NCBI GenBank assembly: GCA_958299035.1 | Contig: CATQJL010000112.1 | Location: 68,975,117 to 69,039,116 of the forward strand | DNA from: Cylicocyclus nassatus | Lineage: Eukaryota > Nematoda > Chromadorea > Rhabditida > Strongylidae | Reading direction: 5' to 3' | Length of the DNA stretch: 64,000 bases | Shown: positions 9,975 through 22,284 of the stretch, piece by piece | Layout: every line of letters begins with the position of its first letter | How positions within the stretch are numbered: the stretch's first letter is position 1 | Notes under the pieces: model-generated | Database searches by the model: none | What the model was told of the DNA's origin: nothing | What the model saw: only the letters and a program-made list of their open reading frames with translations | Translations under genes and position numbers: made by a program

Positions 9975-12900
9975 ACATCTAGTAAGAAGTTTCCATTAAT
10001 CCCTGTCCCTGCTTCGGACATCTACGATCTTATTGGTTGACGTCAGTGGCTGCGTCCTCGAATTCGGAGGGCGAAAATCGTATCCACCTGACTTCTCAGC
10101 TGGCCCATCCATTCCACGTACACGTCTGCCCGTCTCGTTAGAGGTCTTCCTCGGGGAGGTTTCGCCTTTCAAGGAATCCACTGCGATGTTCTTAGTGTCC
10201 ATCTGTCGTCTGTTCTTCTCATAATATGCCCGGCCCACCTATGTTTCTTTTCCACAACGTATTCCGCTGGATTGCAAAGACGGGACATTCTTCTCAAATT
10301 CGTTGCGAAGTCCGACAAGAAGCTGTTTGTGTCGGCTCATCTTCAGAAGACTGCGCTCGAGCGCTCTGCGAATGATCCGCAGAGCTTTCAACGTGGTTAC
10401 AGTGTCGGCCCAAGTCTCAGCTGGGTAGCAGAACGCCGGGAGAACGATTGAATCGAACAGGTGGGCATGAAGCTCCGGGTCCATCAGTTGGTCAGTGGCT
10501 TTCTTCAAAGGCAAGAAGACGGCCTAGGCTACTCTTCTTCTTTTGTTAAGTTCTTTCCTTCGTTTTCCATGTTTTCATCGAACGTCCAAGATACACGTAA
10601 GAAGACTTTCATAATAGGGGTGCCTTCCAATTCCATTTGTGCATCTTGGTAAAGGGCGTTATGAACTGAGTGATTTATTCGCAATCGATCAACTTCCACT
10701 TACTCGTTTAGTTTCTTCAGCATCGTCTCTGCTTCAGTGATACTGCTCGAAAAGAGAACGACGTCGTCCGCAAAACGAAGGTTAGACAGGAATCTCCCAT
10801 CAACTCTATGCCTCTCTCGTCCCTGTCCAGTGATTCCATCACCCACTGCAAGGCCGCAGTGAACAGCTTTGGTGAGATTGTGTTGCCTTGTAGAACCCCC
10901 TTCCCAAGTAGGATGGTCAGGGGGCGATGGAACAGCTGCATCGTTATTGTAAAGTCTTTCTGGCAGTCGGCTAGTGTCCTCACGTAAGCTGGGTCCAATC
11001 CTTGATCGACATGCGCAGACAGGATGATGGCGTTGGTTTCGACTCTGTCAAAGGCTTTCTCGTAGCCGACGAAGGTTAGGACGAGAGGGAGTCGGTATTC
11101 CCGGCAGTCTATGACCCTGGAAACCGTCTGAATGTGGTCCATTCAGCTGAATCATTTGCGGAATCCAGCTTGTTCTTGGGGTTGGGCTTCATCCACTGTC
11201 TTAGATATGCGAGCGAAGATAACCTTCGTGAAAAGCTTGTGCAGCACACTCAGCAGACATATTGAAGAAGAACCTTCTGTTTACCCTTTTTGAAGAGAAG
11301 GACGGTTTTTAGCGTTTTCCACTGGTCCTCTGATTCTGAAGGTAAGATGACAGGTGAGACACGTGAATCTCGTTTAGACGTTGTTCTCCGGCTCGCAGAA
11401 ATTTGACGAAAAGATGGTCTGGTCCTGGAATTGTGGACGTCTTCGTGGTCTGAATCGCAATACGCACTTCAGCAGGTAAAATTCGTGGTGGTACTTCTCC
11501 AGTGGGAACAACAGGCATCGGCACGGGTGTTGATAAGCGGAAGAGGTTGGTATAGAAGTTCTTCGCGATAGATTCCATCTTGTGTCGGGAGGTTGTCGGA
11601 GTCTCGTCTTTGTTTGATAGTGCAGCCAGCGGTACGTGATATTCACAGAGATCCCTTCAGCACTTCTTGAGACTTCGTCTTCCTTCGACTCCTTCCTGTA
11701 TCTTGGCTTGCCCGCACTTCCCGAGATTCTCCTGCAAAGCTGTTCTGCATCTGTCGCTGGCTGTGAGTCACTCGGGATGGATTCGAATTTTGCCTTAAGG
11801 ATTTTCTTTCTTCGAGCAGTTCCTTGATGCAATACCTTCAGAAGGTGGTCGTGTCGTACGTTGGGTCCTCCATGATGGGCCAGTCATAAACTGATATGAG
11901 CTCTTCCAGCTTGTTACTGTCATAAACGACATTTTTCCTTCTTGCGGTACTGTGACAGAATTTCTTTTCCAGCCTGCGACTGAATCGTATCTTCGATTGA
12001 AGGAGGCGGTGATCGGAGCCACTAGGATGGAACTACTGAGACATCGAGCAAGCTCCACCTTCGGTTGGTGAGAATGTGGTCGATCTCCACGTGAGGCTTC
12101 CATTCAACGATTTCCATATCCATCGGGTTTTTTCTTAATGAAGATGGAAGTTCCAGGAAAAGTCGCGCGGCGGAGAGAAGCCCAACGAAGCCGTTGCATT
12201 TTTCATTCCAAAGTCCATATCCAAACTTCCCGATTATATTCCTTTTCTAGTGATATGCCATCTTTGCGTTGAAGTCGCCCACAATAAACATGCACCAACT
12301 TCTCGTTGCGGACGACCCCCTCTACATCTTCTTGAAAGCATCTAGTTTTGATTCATTAGCTGACTTTGCTGATGGTCTTCCGACGTGGAAGGTCATAGTC
12401 GTAGGATGGCTGATCGAAGTGATAGGATCTCATGCGAATGACAAGATGGACGGTGGACAACAAAGCCAACGTCCCTAAGGTTTCGAAAACCTTTTCACCA
12501 TAAATTATGAGAGACCCATCATTTATCTGTCGCACATCCTTCTTCCTTGACTTCGTTTCCTGCAGAGCGCTGATGTGCTACTTGAGATGCTCTGCAGCGT
12601 CGAGAAGAGCGTGGATCGGCGTTTGTGGAGACTGTCCTGGCGTTGTAGTTGCAGAGCATGAGGCAGTCTCCATGGCATGTCGTCCGGGCAGACGTGTCGT
12701 TTTTGTCCAATCTGAAAGGTGCTCTGAGTACCCTGACATAGTTCTTGCTACCACCCGGGACCGTTGGATCCGATGTACACAGTTTCTTTCTATTCTTCTA
12801 ACTGCCGACTAGACCTACTCTTGACTTCCACGGGACGATCGCTGACTTGAATGTGGAGCGGGGAGAACCGCCTAGCCACCAGAAAACTAGACAGTGGTGA

Positions 12901-13066
12901 ATCTGGCATGGGGGCTCTTAGCTAAGCATTCGAGCGTACCCGGAAACGTTGAACTCCTTCACAGCTTGGGAGGCCCTACCAGAGTATTCACTCGGCTGTG
13001 CATCGCAGTTCGACACTCAGTGTGATCCCCATGCCACGATGAATGCGGCCGACCATTGTGGGAGGT
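9975..13066 (-). mobile_element. RTE-type non-LTR retrotransposon relic, copy 1
   Basis: On the minus strand from about 12710 downward the frames read, in order, as an AP-type endonuclease start (CNYNARTVSTNAD), an SGSDHR-type endonuclease motif near 12015, then MESIAKNFYTNLF (11309-11578), the reverse-transcriptase block LPLVLTFVGYEKAFD (10717-11142), and the C-terminal region with ALERSLLKM (10239-10514). This is the order of RTE-clade endonuclease/reverse transcriptase elements common in strongylids. The FADD catalytic box is still legible in DNA near 10765 but lies in a shifted frame. The coding region is broken by at least five frameshifts, so it is inactive. About 13066-12760 looks like the element's 5' leader. 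The orthologous relic in copy 2 shows that insertion preceded the duplication. Confidence 0.93.
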
Positions 13067-13214
13067 CACATCTCTAAAAAAATTCCTTATGACTAATATA
13101 TAGATTTTGTGAAAAGTTTACAGCTAACGACCAGTTTAATCCCAATAATAAAGATCAAAGCCCACAAGTACAAGTCACATAAACTCATGTTTACATCATG
13201 CAGAGGTGGGCATT

Positions 13215-13408
13215 TTACCGTTTTTTCTCCTTGTTGCTTTGTGAAATTTCTAAGCAGAAATCAGCAAAACGTTTGACAAATGGAAGGCTGTTCCGGTCGT
13301 CAACCGAAAGATGTGAGTGTGAAGCATCTATGTATCCGAAAAGTTTGTCATTAGTGTTGCATAGACATTCTGCCTGGAAACAACAGTTTATAACTAGCTC
13401 GTTAAAAA
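13215..13408 (-). other. Exon-like block, minus strand, frame-compensated between copies
   Basis: On the minus strand, after TGTTTCCAG, a frame of about 60 codons runs to TAA at 13215; it includes GYIDASHSHLSVDDRNSLPF and VKRFADFCLEIS. In copy 2 (about 37009-37180) most of the block is unchanged, but a one-base deletion near the acceptor is offset by a one-base insertion about 25 bases later. The frame is restored and only some ten residues differ. A neighbouring block (13565-13640, minus) reads TFDDSFICLNLLQDEGSK and is identical in both copies, but I could not join the two blocks in phase. This is probably part of a real or recently lost gene; the family is not recognised. Confidence 0.35.
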
Positions 13409-13837
13409 TCCAGTAAATCGCACAAGAATCTAAAGCAACTTTGGTAAGCCAATAAATATCAATTTCAATTAGTATGATTCTCAAAACTTTGAAGGCTTTT
13501 CAAGACGCTTTTCGACTTGTAATCAGCAGTTGGAACATCCTGAAATCTAGAGCCTACTTGCTCCCTTCGTCTTGTAGAAGATTCAGGCAAATGAAAGAGT
13601 CATCAAAAGTCTCCTTTGATTTTTGAGTCTTACGAATGCAACGTACCTAGTATGGAAATCATTATACGTGATGGAATCCAGTGGCTATTGTTCACCACTA
13701 TCTTGATAGAAACCCACTCCAAGGCATCTTGACACTTAACACCCATATTTACAAATATCTCGGGGCGAACTCTTAAGTGTACAGTGGGTAATCCAGGCTC
13801 GGACAAGAGGTGTGGCACACAACGGCTTGAGGTGACT

Positions 13838-13852
13838 CCCCCCCCCCCCCCC
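13838..13852 (+). repeat. Poly-C tract (15 C)
   Basis: A run of 15 C. The orthologous tract in copy 2 has 20 C. It is a hypervariable mononucleotide repeat and a possible assembly trouble spot. Confidence 0.9.
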
Positions 13853-14364
13853 TCCTCCCCGCATTATCGTTTGTCTACCTAGGCATGACATAAAGGCTCT
13901 ATCAAGCAACTTAGTAAATATGCGTATTTATCATGTCAGAAACCATGTGACCTTTTGGCGATTCTTGGGCTTCCGATATTGGGGCATTCAAGTTGAAGAC
14001 ATTTGAACTATGAACTTCGAACATTTGAACTTTGAACTTTGTCCATTTTTAGCCTATCGTGCTTCCAGCAGCTATTGCTCAAATGAAAGAAAACAAACTT
14101 AGCTCAAGTCACTATCACAAAACCTGCGAGATTTTGGCTATCGAAGTATACAAAGCTGTGGCTGCCATACCTTCTTAAGGGTTGTGCCAGACCTCATTAA
14201 CTTACCTTAAGAGCATTTAAAAATCTATGACTTTATATCGCTGCCATTGCTAAAGCTTTCTCTATACATAGCAGAGATTTTGTTCAAATTGTTTCTCCGA
14301 GGAAAAAAATGTAAATTTGCGGAAATATTGGGTTAAAGGGATGTTTCAGACTGCCGCTCTGACA

Positions 14365-16617
14365 GCAGCAGACTGCGCAGGCCGCACAGATCGCTGCATC
14401 CTTTCCTAAAGGTTTAAGGGATAGTTAGTTGTAGCCCACACAGTCTCTTAACAATTTATGCCCCAAGAGACAAAACGAGCGAGACTAAAATAATTATACG
14501 CTGTGACAAAAGCAATCAGAGCAAATATGAGCTATTAAAGAAAAACAATCGCCGAAATTGGATTGAAAAGAATAAGTCAGAATCTCTAAACTTTTTAGGC
14601 CTAAATCACGGTGTTTTGACGTATTCGCAAATGTTTTTCCTTTTACGAAAAGATGCGGCGATCTGCGCGGCCGTTGCGGTCAGTGCGGTCAGCTGCAGTC
14701 TGCTGCAGTCGCTGCGGTCCCTGGAACGGCAAGAACATGGAGCTCGAAATCCTGGGTGGACGGTGCCTTTAAGGTAACAAGCTAAGTCTGCGCTACTTGT
14801 GAATCGAGAGGGAAGGCGGTGAATTGTGTATTCGATAGCCTAAACCCCTCAACTTTCACAAAAGTGTTCTGAGCGTGAGTGGCCTTCTTTAGTCTGAAAT
14901 ATTGAAAGCGAAAATGGGAAAAAAGAGATTTTGGCTTGCTCTTAGTTCCATAGTTTGGAGGGGGAAAAGGGTTCCTAATGTGAGCGAAAAAGTAGTAGTT
15001 ATTTGTAGTAAGTGCAAAAAGAAGTAAATATTCAGCTTCGAAACAAAGTTGACATGTCTTAAAACCATCTCACTTGGGTGGCCAGCATTTAGAAACCTTA
15101 GTATTAGCTGGAACTTGGCCCACAGGGGGTTATTTGACAAGCTAGCTTAAGAAATGACGCTCTCATGTTTTTAGGGCTCTTTCATCATGCTTATTATATG
15201 TATGCGATGGTGAGCCAAAACATTAATGTGCTAGTATTAAGCATAATGCTTATCTAAAATTGTTAACGAATATCATGTTATCTTACCTCCGATATCAGTA
15301 TCACTCGATAACGAACCCTCCCCATCCCTGACCATTATTGCGAGTCCCCCGGTGTGGCATGCCACACCCACGCTTGACCTGATATCGTATTTGAAAGGAT
15401 GAGCAAAAAATGGAGAGAGATGGAGAAAATGTATCGAGACAGAATCTACTGATTATCCAGCAATCTGTCATTGAGGACAGTGTTCAGATACCGTTCTCGC
15501 TAACTTATGCAGAGGACGACTTGCATCGGCTTGCATACTTTTGCGAGGGGACGAGCAAATAGCATGCGAGCTAATGCAAGTCGTATGCTAATTCGGTAGG
15601 AATAGGGAAGTAAATATTCCAGTCCTTGGTGCACCAAAGTGCTACCTTGGAGCGGTGGTATAATTAGGAATAAGGCCTTATCAGATTCACTGCGATCTCG
15701 ATGTGTCCAGAGCGTGAACGCTGCTTTTGAGCGGCATGCCGCTGCCATATTGAGGTACAAGCAAATTCTCAAATTAGCAAAAAGGCGAGGTCAGAGATTA
15801 TTACAGAAACGTATTTTAGCTGAAGTCACTGCAGCAAATCCGCGGAATTTGGCTGAGATTAACGAGACTTGTGTCGATATAATAAAATTAGCACCAAACA
15901 TCTACTATTTGGAATTATGTAGGTGTCTGAAAATTTGATTCATCTAAAATAGAGGAAATGACACACGTAACTTACAAGTAATGGTATTTCACCCAGGTTG
16001 GACTTTTCCAATGAGATGTACTATATATCATTGGAGAGGTTTTTAAGCTTCTTGAGCTCTGTTTTCAAAATCATATTCAATATCTTCTTGTCGTTTTGCT
16101 CAGCAAAATTGAGGCATTTTTCCGCTCCCAATTTGCATAACCAGGTACTATCTAATGAGTTTTCGCAGTGAACTCAAATTTCCTTCAAAGTTGCATCCAT
16201 AAACGTCTGAGATATAATTATTGTTCATAAAAACGATGGAATTAGTTTTAAGCTGTTCTGCTACACTAGCACTGCAAAACCAGATTCAGCATTGAGGCAC
16301 AATTCCTGTAACTCCGTTCAATAATTCGATCAGATAAAAAAGCATATTACTAAGCATTTCGAGACGGTTCTTGTGAAGTGCACATCCCTGTGTTTGGTTT
16401 TTTAACCACCCAGTTACACTGAATTCATCAATATATGAAATAACTAGATAACCCGGCTACCCTCAGCTGTCAAAATATTTCCGTAACAGCATGCTCATTT
16501 ACCCCTGTGCCAACTCCCAGCCTCGTAGCTTAAACTCTACAAAACATCGATAAAATCGTTATCGATCGATGGGACTGTAGCCTACGACACTCGCAATGCT
16601 CCAAAGTGTATGTGTGC
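14365..16617. repeat. Near-identical tract shared with 39842-42094 (probable gene conversion)
   Basis: Across about 2.25 kb the two copies align with a constant offset of 25477 and no indel. I count only about seven substitutions, for example T/A at 14452 and a few between 16330 and 16580. On both sides the same duplication shows frequent substitutions and indels. The tract contains the unidentified gene at 15410-15938. Confidence 0.85.
15410..15938 (+). CDS. Unidentified gene, two coding blocks, copy 1
   Basis: Block 1 (15410-15562) starts at ATG and reads 50 codons with strongly protein-like composition (LLIIQQSVIEDSVQIPFSL, then YAEDDLHRLAYFCEG) before TAG. Block 2 (about 15623-15938), after TATTCCAG, reads a basic helical sequence (ERHAAAILRYKQILKLAKRR, later EVTAANPRNLAEINETCVDI) and ends at TGA 15936-15938. 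The two could be one gene with an intron of roughly 60-140 bp, but the donor is uncertain: a GC donor near 15554 would fit, and no good GT donor lies before the stop. A frameshift is the other possibility. Both blocks are identical in copy 2. I do not recognise the family. The minus-strand frame 15500-15772 is a shadow. Confidence 0.45.
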
Positions 16618-16680
16618 AAAGTTTGGTCAAAACACACACAATACGCACATTTTTTCCTTTCGCATTTCATGCATGGGTGT
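16490..16680 (+). mobile_element. Decayed fragment of the ATCGAT foldback family
   Basis: CCAACTCCCAGCCTCGTAGC, ATCGATAAAATCGTTATCGAT and GTGTATGTGTGCAAAGTTTG match, in order, the right half of the foldback element at 42261-43256. The terminal CAGACA repeat is degenerate. The fragment is in both duplication copies, so it predates the duplication. Confidence 0.7.
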
Positions 16681-16789
16681 ATCCGTCAAGTTCTCTTGAA
16701 ATTCTGCCGCCTTCCTTTCCCATCTCTCTAACCAATCATCATTTCTGCGGATTGCATTGGATTTGTTTTGTGTAAATGCAACCATAAAA

Positions 16790-18855
16790 TATATTTTTTG
16801 ACATGCAACGTGGTTTGACGATCCAATTGCGTACGCCGTTCGGAAGTCGCAACTTAAGATTAACCCGTCGCCCGGCCGTCATGTACCCATATGTTATCGG
16901 TAATGACTGCATGCATATGGATGCGATGAGACGCGAGCATAGTGATTTCTTGTTGGACGGACCATTCTGAATTTACTTTTTAGCTGGGGTGAGCAAGGAA
17001 GTAAAATGAATGTCTGTTTGTTTCTTTCGGTAGCCTATGCTCTTCACTTTACATTGTAATCTCTGATGTATAAAAAGTGACAAATAATTCTTATCTGAGG
17101 TTAGTACTATGGGACATTTGTGTAACCTCAAATTTAATTAGTTACGAGGTTCGTAACTAAAAGCCAAAGAAACTCCAAATTCGAAGTCATAATGAGAGAC
17201 TGAAAGATTGAAAATACCAACATATCATTCACTTTCTGACTAAGAGGCACGAGCAGGCTTTGAACACTTGATTAACAATTTTGTGAGTGCTTTCTGGCGT
17301 TTTTTGGATATTTCACAATTAGGATCCCCGAAAAATATGTTGGAGCTCGTCAAAACAACGTGAGTTCGAATGTGTTCTTTTCTAAATTCTAATAGTAATT
17401 TACCGATGCACCTTACGCACTCTTAAACTTGTTAATCAGAATTACGCAAACCGTGCTTGTGTCTCTTACTCAGAGAATGAATGAGAATGAACATCAGAAC
17501 ACATGTTTGGGAAGTTTGACTAAGCCATGCTCAAGCGGAAATCATATGATCAATTTATGGCCGAGAAATTGAGCAGCAAACTTTCGGCCAGATCGCAAAC
17601 TTCTGAGCAGACTAATCAGCGTCTTCGGTTACGGTCGCTCCACTTCATATGAGAGGCCGTTCCGGTAAATATTTCAAATTTTTTACATAGAATGTCCAGG
17701 TCCAAACAAAGTCCAGATCCATAAAAGCGCCGCCTTTAACCCCTCTCAAACACAAATTTATCTAGGTAAGACGAAAATAGCTTAATAGAGTATAGTCGGT
17801 TTTTTGATGCTTCAATGGAAATTAAAAAAAAAGACAAATTCTTTTCTCAACGCTCAAGCTCTCCAAGCACAATATTTGATGTTTTTTGAGCATATTTGTT
17901 TTACATGAAGTTTTGGAATTTCGGCTTGTTTTGGATTGCTCATAAATTTGTGGCAGGGTTTAACAATGAAAATCTGATCTATATCAGTTTAAGTAATTCA
18001 AGTAGACACATTGCTGTCTCGTGAGATGAAAACACTTGTCAAAATTGGTGCTTGTTTTTCACATCGCATCACGGATGATATGAGAGTATCAGTCATGAAG
18101 AATTCCAAGAATGTGAAAACGTAATTTCCTTTTTGTGTTATTTCTAAATGTAAAAATGGACTTCCAGACCCACTGATGCTGTTGATCACCGAAGCTCTTC
18201 TACAGGAGTGATACTCTCACTCGAACTCTTACTAACCACTATTCACAAGCAAGGAGGGCCAATTAAGCAAAACGTCTAGACTAAGTCGCCTCGTGTCGAC
18301 TAATACCGCCGCGTGTCGCGCGCGACGCGGTTCCACCACGACCTCCAGCTGACACAAGTCCACAGCCTCATGCGTAATCAAACATATAATCACTGCACAT
18401 ACTATAGGCCACGGTCTCTATCCCTAGCTTTTGTCAAAAATTTTACCGCCCCCCCCCTTCATCTACTATTCTCTTTTATCCCACTATTTGCTTCTACCCC
18501 GCCCGCACCCCTGTAACGTGCCTCGTGGTATTTTGATTATCTCGTCCCTAACTGGTATTTTCCTACCTTCACCGTGTCCTACCTTATTTGACTTACGATT
18601 TTTGTTGTTCATTTTTGCCCATGCGGTTTACCCAGCTTTTACAGTAAGCACATATACTGGAATCACAAGTTCACTAGTTTTATATTCGAATCTTGACCAC
18701 AATCCCACTTCTAGACCCTACCGCTGCTATATCCCTAAGTCTCTTATCATTTTTAACCCTCTAACCCATCTTTTTTTGATTGCTTGATGCGTCCTCAGGG
18801 GCGCGTCACTGTTCTTGTGATGCTCTGTTGATATTCAATTTTATTTAATTTTTAT
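16790..18855. other. Copy-1-specific 2.1 kb block
   Basis: Flanking homology to copy 2 stops after GTGTAAATGCAACCA and resumes at TTATCGTCTTG. Copy 2 carries a 996 bp foldback element at the same place instead. Inside I see no transposase or reverse transcriptase. The final kilobase is pyrimidine-rich on the plus strand with weak frames at 18313-18516 and 18431-18787. It ends in TTTTATTTAATTTTTATTTA, which resembles the 3' tail of a retroelement and would suggest a 3'-truncated insertion, but this is only inference. Confidence 0.5.
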
Positions 18856-19289
18856 TTATCGTCTTGCTAATTTTGTTACCTCAAACCTTGTCTTTCCTTT
18901 GACTCTTAGAGTAAACAAGTCGCATTTTTGTTTTGCTAAATTGAAAAGCAAATAAAACACGCTTTATGTGCATTAACTTGTGAATTGTGTAGCAGAAACA
19001 TTTGAAGAAACAACGAGAAAAACGACCTTGCCGCGCGGAGCTTTTATTAGATTTTTATCTTTATCTTTTGAATGCTTGCTTGCGGGCATTTTGAAAAGTT
19101 TGTTCTTTTTTTGAGAGGAGGAGGGAGGGAGTTGAATTGCGGTGCATTCCCGCTCCTCCTTCTACTTACAAAGCTGTAAGTTCCTTCCGTAAAGTAGGCG
19201 CATCGCTATGTCTAATATAAATCTTTCATGAATCGAATCATGTGCCTAATTTTAGAACGTCAAAAGTTGAAGTATTCATGAAACATATA

Positions 19290-19690
19290 CTATAAGGTGT
19301 TTTAAAAGTTTTGAACGCACGTCCCTGCAGAATTTCGCTGCCGAATTTTCACCTACTCGAAGTCTTCGCCATGTGAAACCCATATCTGGGCTTTTTAGCG
19401 CATATAAGTGGCGAAAATGAGCTTTCTCGAAGCTTTCCAGGTTCGCATTCAGTGGAAATACGCCGGATGCCTTTCACGCCGCGCCTCTCTCATTCCGGCC
19501 CCGCCCAGTTACACATATTTCTCACTGGATGCATACCTGGAAGGCTTCAAAAAAGCTTATTTTCGCCATTTTTATGCGCTATAAAGCTCAGATATACGGA
19601 TTCCTCTGCGAGAAGGCCCCGAAAAGGTGAATAACTGGAAAACGAAATTCTGCCGGAACACTGCCTGCAAGCCTGATGCTGCAACGCTGT
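19290..19690. mobile_element. Foldback MITE with GGTGTTTTAAAAGTTTTGAA end
   Basis: TATAAGGTGTTTTAAAAGTT (copy 2: TATAGGGTGTCCTAAAAGTT, near 43700) resembles Tc1/mariner termini. The interior is a diverged palindrome: TGGCGAAAATGAGCTTTCTC and GCTTATTTTCGCCATTTTTATGCGC are inverse, as are CGAAGCTTTCCAGG and CCTGGAAGGCTTC. It is present in both copies (43695-44095). The right end is not clearly defined. Confidence 0.6.
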
Positions 19691-20110
19691 AACTTTGTTA
19701 GTGTCACACATTTTCGAGTCAAATTTTTCAGCTGAGTTTGTCGTAAGTATATAAACAAACAAATAATAATGCTGATTGCATCATGCATTTCTAAATAATG
19801 GTTCAGGAAGCAAACAGTATTACGATTTTGAGCCTAAGTCAATTGGATAGTGCCCATTGTTCAAACGTACAAAACTTCTTTGCCTGGAGACCCTTCGTTG
19901 ATCTCTGAGTTTCATATTATGGAGCTAGCTTCACATTTACCGTGTAGAACGAAACACCGTTCTTTGTTCAGTGCTTCAATACTGAAACACGTATTCTTAG
20001 GGTGGTGTCCTGCTACTGAAATGAAAAAGTTTTAAAAGCCGTAGAGGATGAAACACTAGTACCAAATCAGAATGAGTCGCTGATTCTAGCCACGAGGCTT
20101 GCAATTCTTA

Positions 20111-20276
20111 TAGGCCGTCCGCGCTGCGCACGGAGAGCAATGCTGTTGCGTACATTGAAGGTAGTTCACGACTGGAAGAAGCACAGAGAAAAACAGGCGG
20201 CGAGAGTGCACAGGGAAGGAGGAGTGATGCGCAATACACACCTTGCGCACTCTCCGCGCCCTGCGCGGACGGCCTA
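20111..20276. mobile_element. 166 bp MITE with TA duplication, copy 1 only
   Basis: Ends TAGGCCGTCCGCGC and GCGCGGACGGCCTA are perfect inverses. TA flanks both sides (20109-20110 and 20277-20278), and copy 2 shows the empty site GCAATTTTTAACAATGG at about 47125. It is GC-rich and non-coding. Confidence 0.9.
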
Positions 20277-20397
20277 TAACAATGGTTAGTAACGTCTAGT
20301 GTACCAATGTTGCTGTTTCCTTGATCTCCCCGCGAAATTGATTGTAACAATTTATCCGCTTGCATCTCGGAAAAGTAATATCCAAATTGGAGCTTTT

Positions 20398-20655
20398 TCA
20401 ATCGTAAGGTCGGAACCTCTTGGATATTTTGAGATCACGTTGGCCAAGACCTGCGCCCTCCTCTACCAGATTGTGGACTGTTTGGAGAGCTCGCTTCAGA
20501 AGGCATGAGACAATCTCGAGGTCAGCTGCTCGTCTGCTATGGTGGATGCTCCTCAACGTTCTGCAGGACTTGTTATAGACCAGTGGAGGAATCAAACTAT
20601 GAGATTACGTAGATGTATTGGGCGGCATGAATTAGCTGTACAAGATCCCTTCTGC
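20398..20655 (-). CDS. Conserved 3' exon pair of an unidentified gene, copy 1
   Basis: Minus-strand exons 20609-20655 and 20398-20568 are separated by a 40 bp intron (TAC|GTAATC ... AACAAG). Translation across the join is open and ends in RFRPYD and a stop. It is helical and charged: RRDLVQLIHAAQYIY, RAADLEIVSCLLKRALQTV, HNLVEEGAGLGQRDL. Compared with copy 2 (47251-47508) the 171-base last exon has no differences. The penultimate exon has one silent (AGG/CGG) and one Tyr/His change, while the tiny intron has two or three. That is the signature of a constrained coding sequence. The 5' exons would lie beyond the duplication border, so one or both copies may be truncated. I do not recognise the family. 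Confidence 0.55.
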
Positions 20656-20732
20656 CTATGTCGATTGAATTACTGAACAAAATACAGGATTAAAGACTTT
20701 TGGAGCTTCCTGTAGATATCTTACTATAATAT

Positions 20733-22279
20733 CTTTTGGTAACTGCCAAAGCGATGCGACGAGGGTACTCTCTTCCCCCATATGCTTTACTGTTGTGCTA
20801 TGTGTTCTCTTACAGTGTGTTAACAGCAGATTCGCGACAATGAGGGCAGTCCAGATTATGCGGCGACGAAATATAACTGCGATACATGAACTAACATGAA
20901 TGTGCAGAGAAACGCCGAGAGAATACTGGGAAACGCATGCACTCAGGAGGATCCACATAGTTTGCATAATAGCGACGTAGACGGCGTTTGTAGTTAGTTT
21001 CCAGACTGTATGCACTTTAAGTGCAAATTATAGAGCTTGCTCCGCATGGAAAGTGCAAATATGGGCAACAATCGTCAAAGATCACCTCCCCATTCATAAA
21101 CAAGCAAAGAAGGGATCAAGTGCGTGTCATGTACAGAGCCCAAACAAACAACGAAATATTGATTTCAGACTACTGAATTAGTGCAAATGTCTGACTCCCA
21201 GTTGCTATCATAATTTGGAAAACTGTCGCCCATTTTGCTTCCCATCCTACCTAACTTCTTACAATCATTAGTTTTCGAAAAGCATTATGATTTTGAACAA
21301 CATGAAGGTTAAGAAAGTAAGATAATATAACCTGTCAATTTTACGGGGAGTGTACTTTTTGAAAATATTGCTTTTGCCTCTGGAAATGGGAAAAGCAGGG
21401 GGAGCTACGTCTCGTTGGAAGAAGAGAATCAGTCGATTTATGCGATAGTACATTTTTTTAGATTTCTAGAAACATTTTGCTAAATTTCTAGGATTAAATG
21501 CTGAATCCCACGAAAACCTGTTAAATACTCACTTTTGGATGCTTCTACATTATAGAATATTGTTGTTGCCTCCGAAAAGGGAGCTCGGTGCTCGGAGGGA
21601 GCTCGGTCTGCTGGAAGGAAAGACCTAACATATCCACTCGAAAACACATCTCTTCCAACTAGATTTTAATGTTAAAATTCACAGAAACTTGCTGCATTTG
21701 TTTTTGGCGGCCTCTACTTTGTGAAATCCCTACTTTTGCCAATAAAAACAACACAGCAGAGAGAGCTTGTCTTAATGGAAGAAAAGACCTAGTGTTCATG
21801 CGGCAGTACATTTTTGATATGATTCTCTAGGTTTCAGGTCTGAATCTCACAAGAAAGGCTTGAAATTCAGTTTGGCCGCTTTTATCTTGCGAAAACCGTA
21901 CTTCTCCTTTAAAAACCGTAAGTCTCGAAGAAAGAAAAGCTTCAATGACTTTATGCGGCAGCGCATTTAGGCTGAGGATTTTTCAAATTCGATGCTAAAT
22001 CATGCAGAAGCTCGCTTGAAATTCACTCTTGAATACCTAGAGGGCTTATGCGCCTGACATTTTTGCTAGGATTGTCCAAGAAAAAGCTTTGAGCGAACTT
22101 TGGTCTTGCTTTAAGAAATGACCGTTTCTTGGCGAGAAGTAATAATGAGAGTATAGGATTGTGCATGATCGCGAAGCTCGGTGTGTTAGCGGCCGTTGCA
22201 CAGTTCCTGAGTGTCAGCCTGAATTTCGGATTGAATCAGATGTTCTACATAGATGACTGCTGAGGTGATCTTCATGTTT
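20733..22279. other. Spacer between duplication copies, left part
   Basis: A minus-strand frame of 119 codons (20656-21015) has hydrophobic stretches but overlaps the conserved exon pair and crosses the duplication border. I regard it as probably chance. From 21270 to 22270 the sequence contains loose, diverged repeats (for example CTACTTTGTGAAATC, TTATCTTGCGAAAACCGTA). I see no gene. Confidence 0.35.
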
Positions 22280-22284
22280 AGTAG

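Larger units (their letters stand above)
3512..20732. repeat. Segmental duplication, copy 1 (17.2 kb)
   Basis: This block is collinear and in the same orientation with 26831-47582. Left joint: TGACTGATCTGAGA at about 3515 here and TGACTAATCTGAGA in copy 2; the preceding sequences are unrelated. Right joint: both copies share GGAGCTTCCTGTAGATAT and ACTATAATAT, then diverge after about 20732 and 47582. Copy-1-only material: the 978 bp element at 5608-6585, an inverted duplication at 9916-9975, the 2.1 kb block at 16790-18855, and the 166 bp MITE at 20111-20276. Ordinary parts differ by several percent with many small indels; 14365-16617 is nearly identical. The copies share the six-cysteine peptide gene, an RTE relic and at least two further coding blocks. 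Confidence 0.96.

Noticed and set aside
14913..15029. 37-codon plus frame ending CSKCKKK
   Set aside because: Short, with no signal peptide; identical in both copies only because it lies in the conversion tract, so there is no evidence of selection.
20656..21015. 119-codon minus frame with hydrophobic stretches, resembling a receptor fragment
   Set aside because: It crosses the duplication border, overlaps a better supported exon in another frame, and shows no recognisable family motif.
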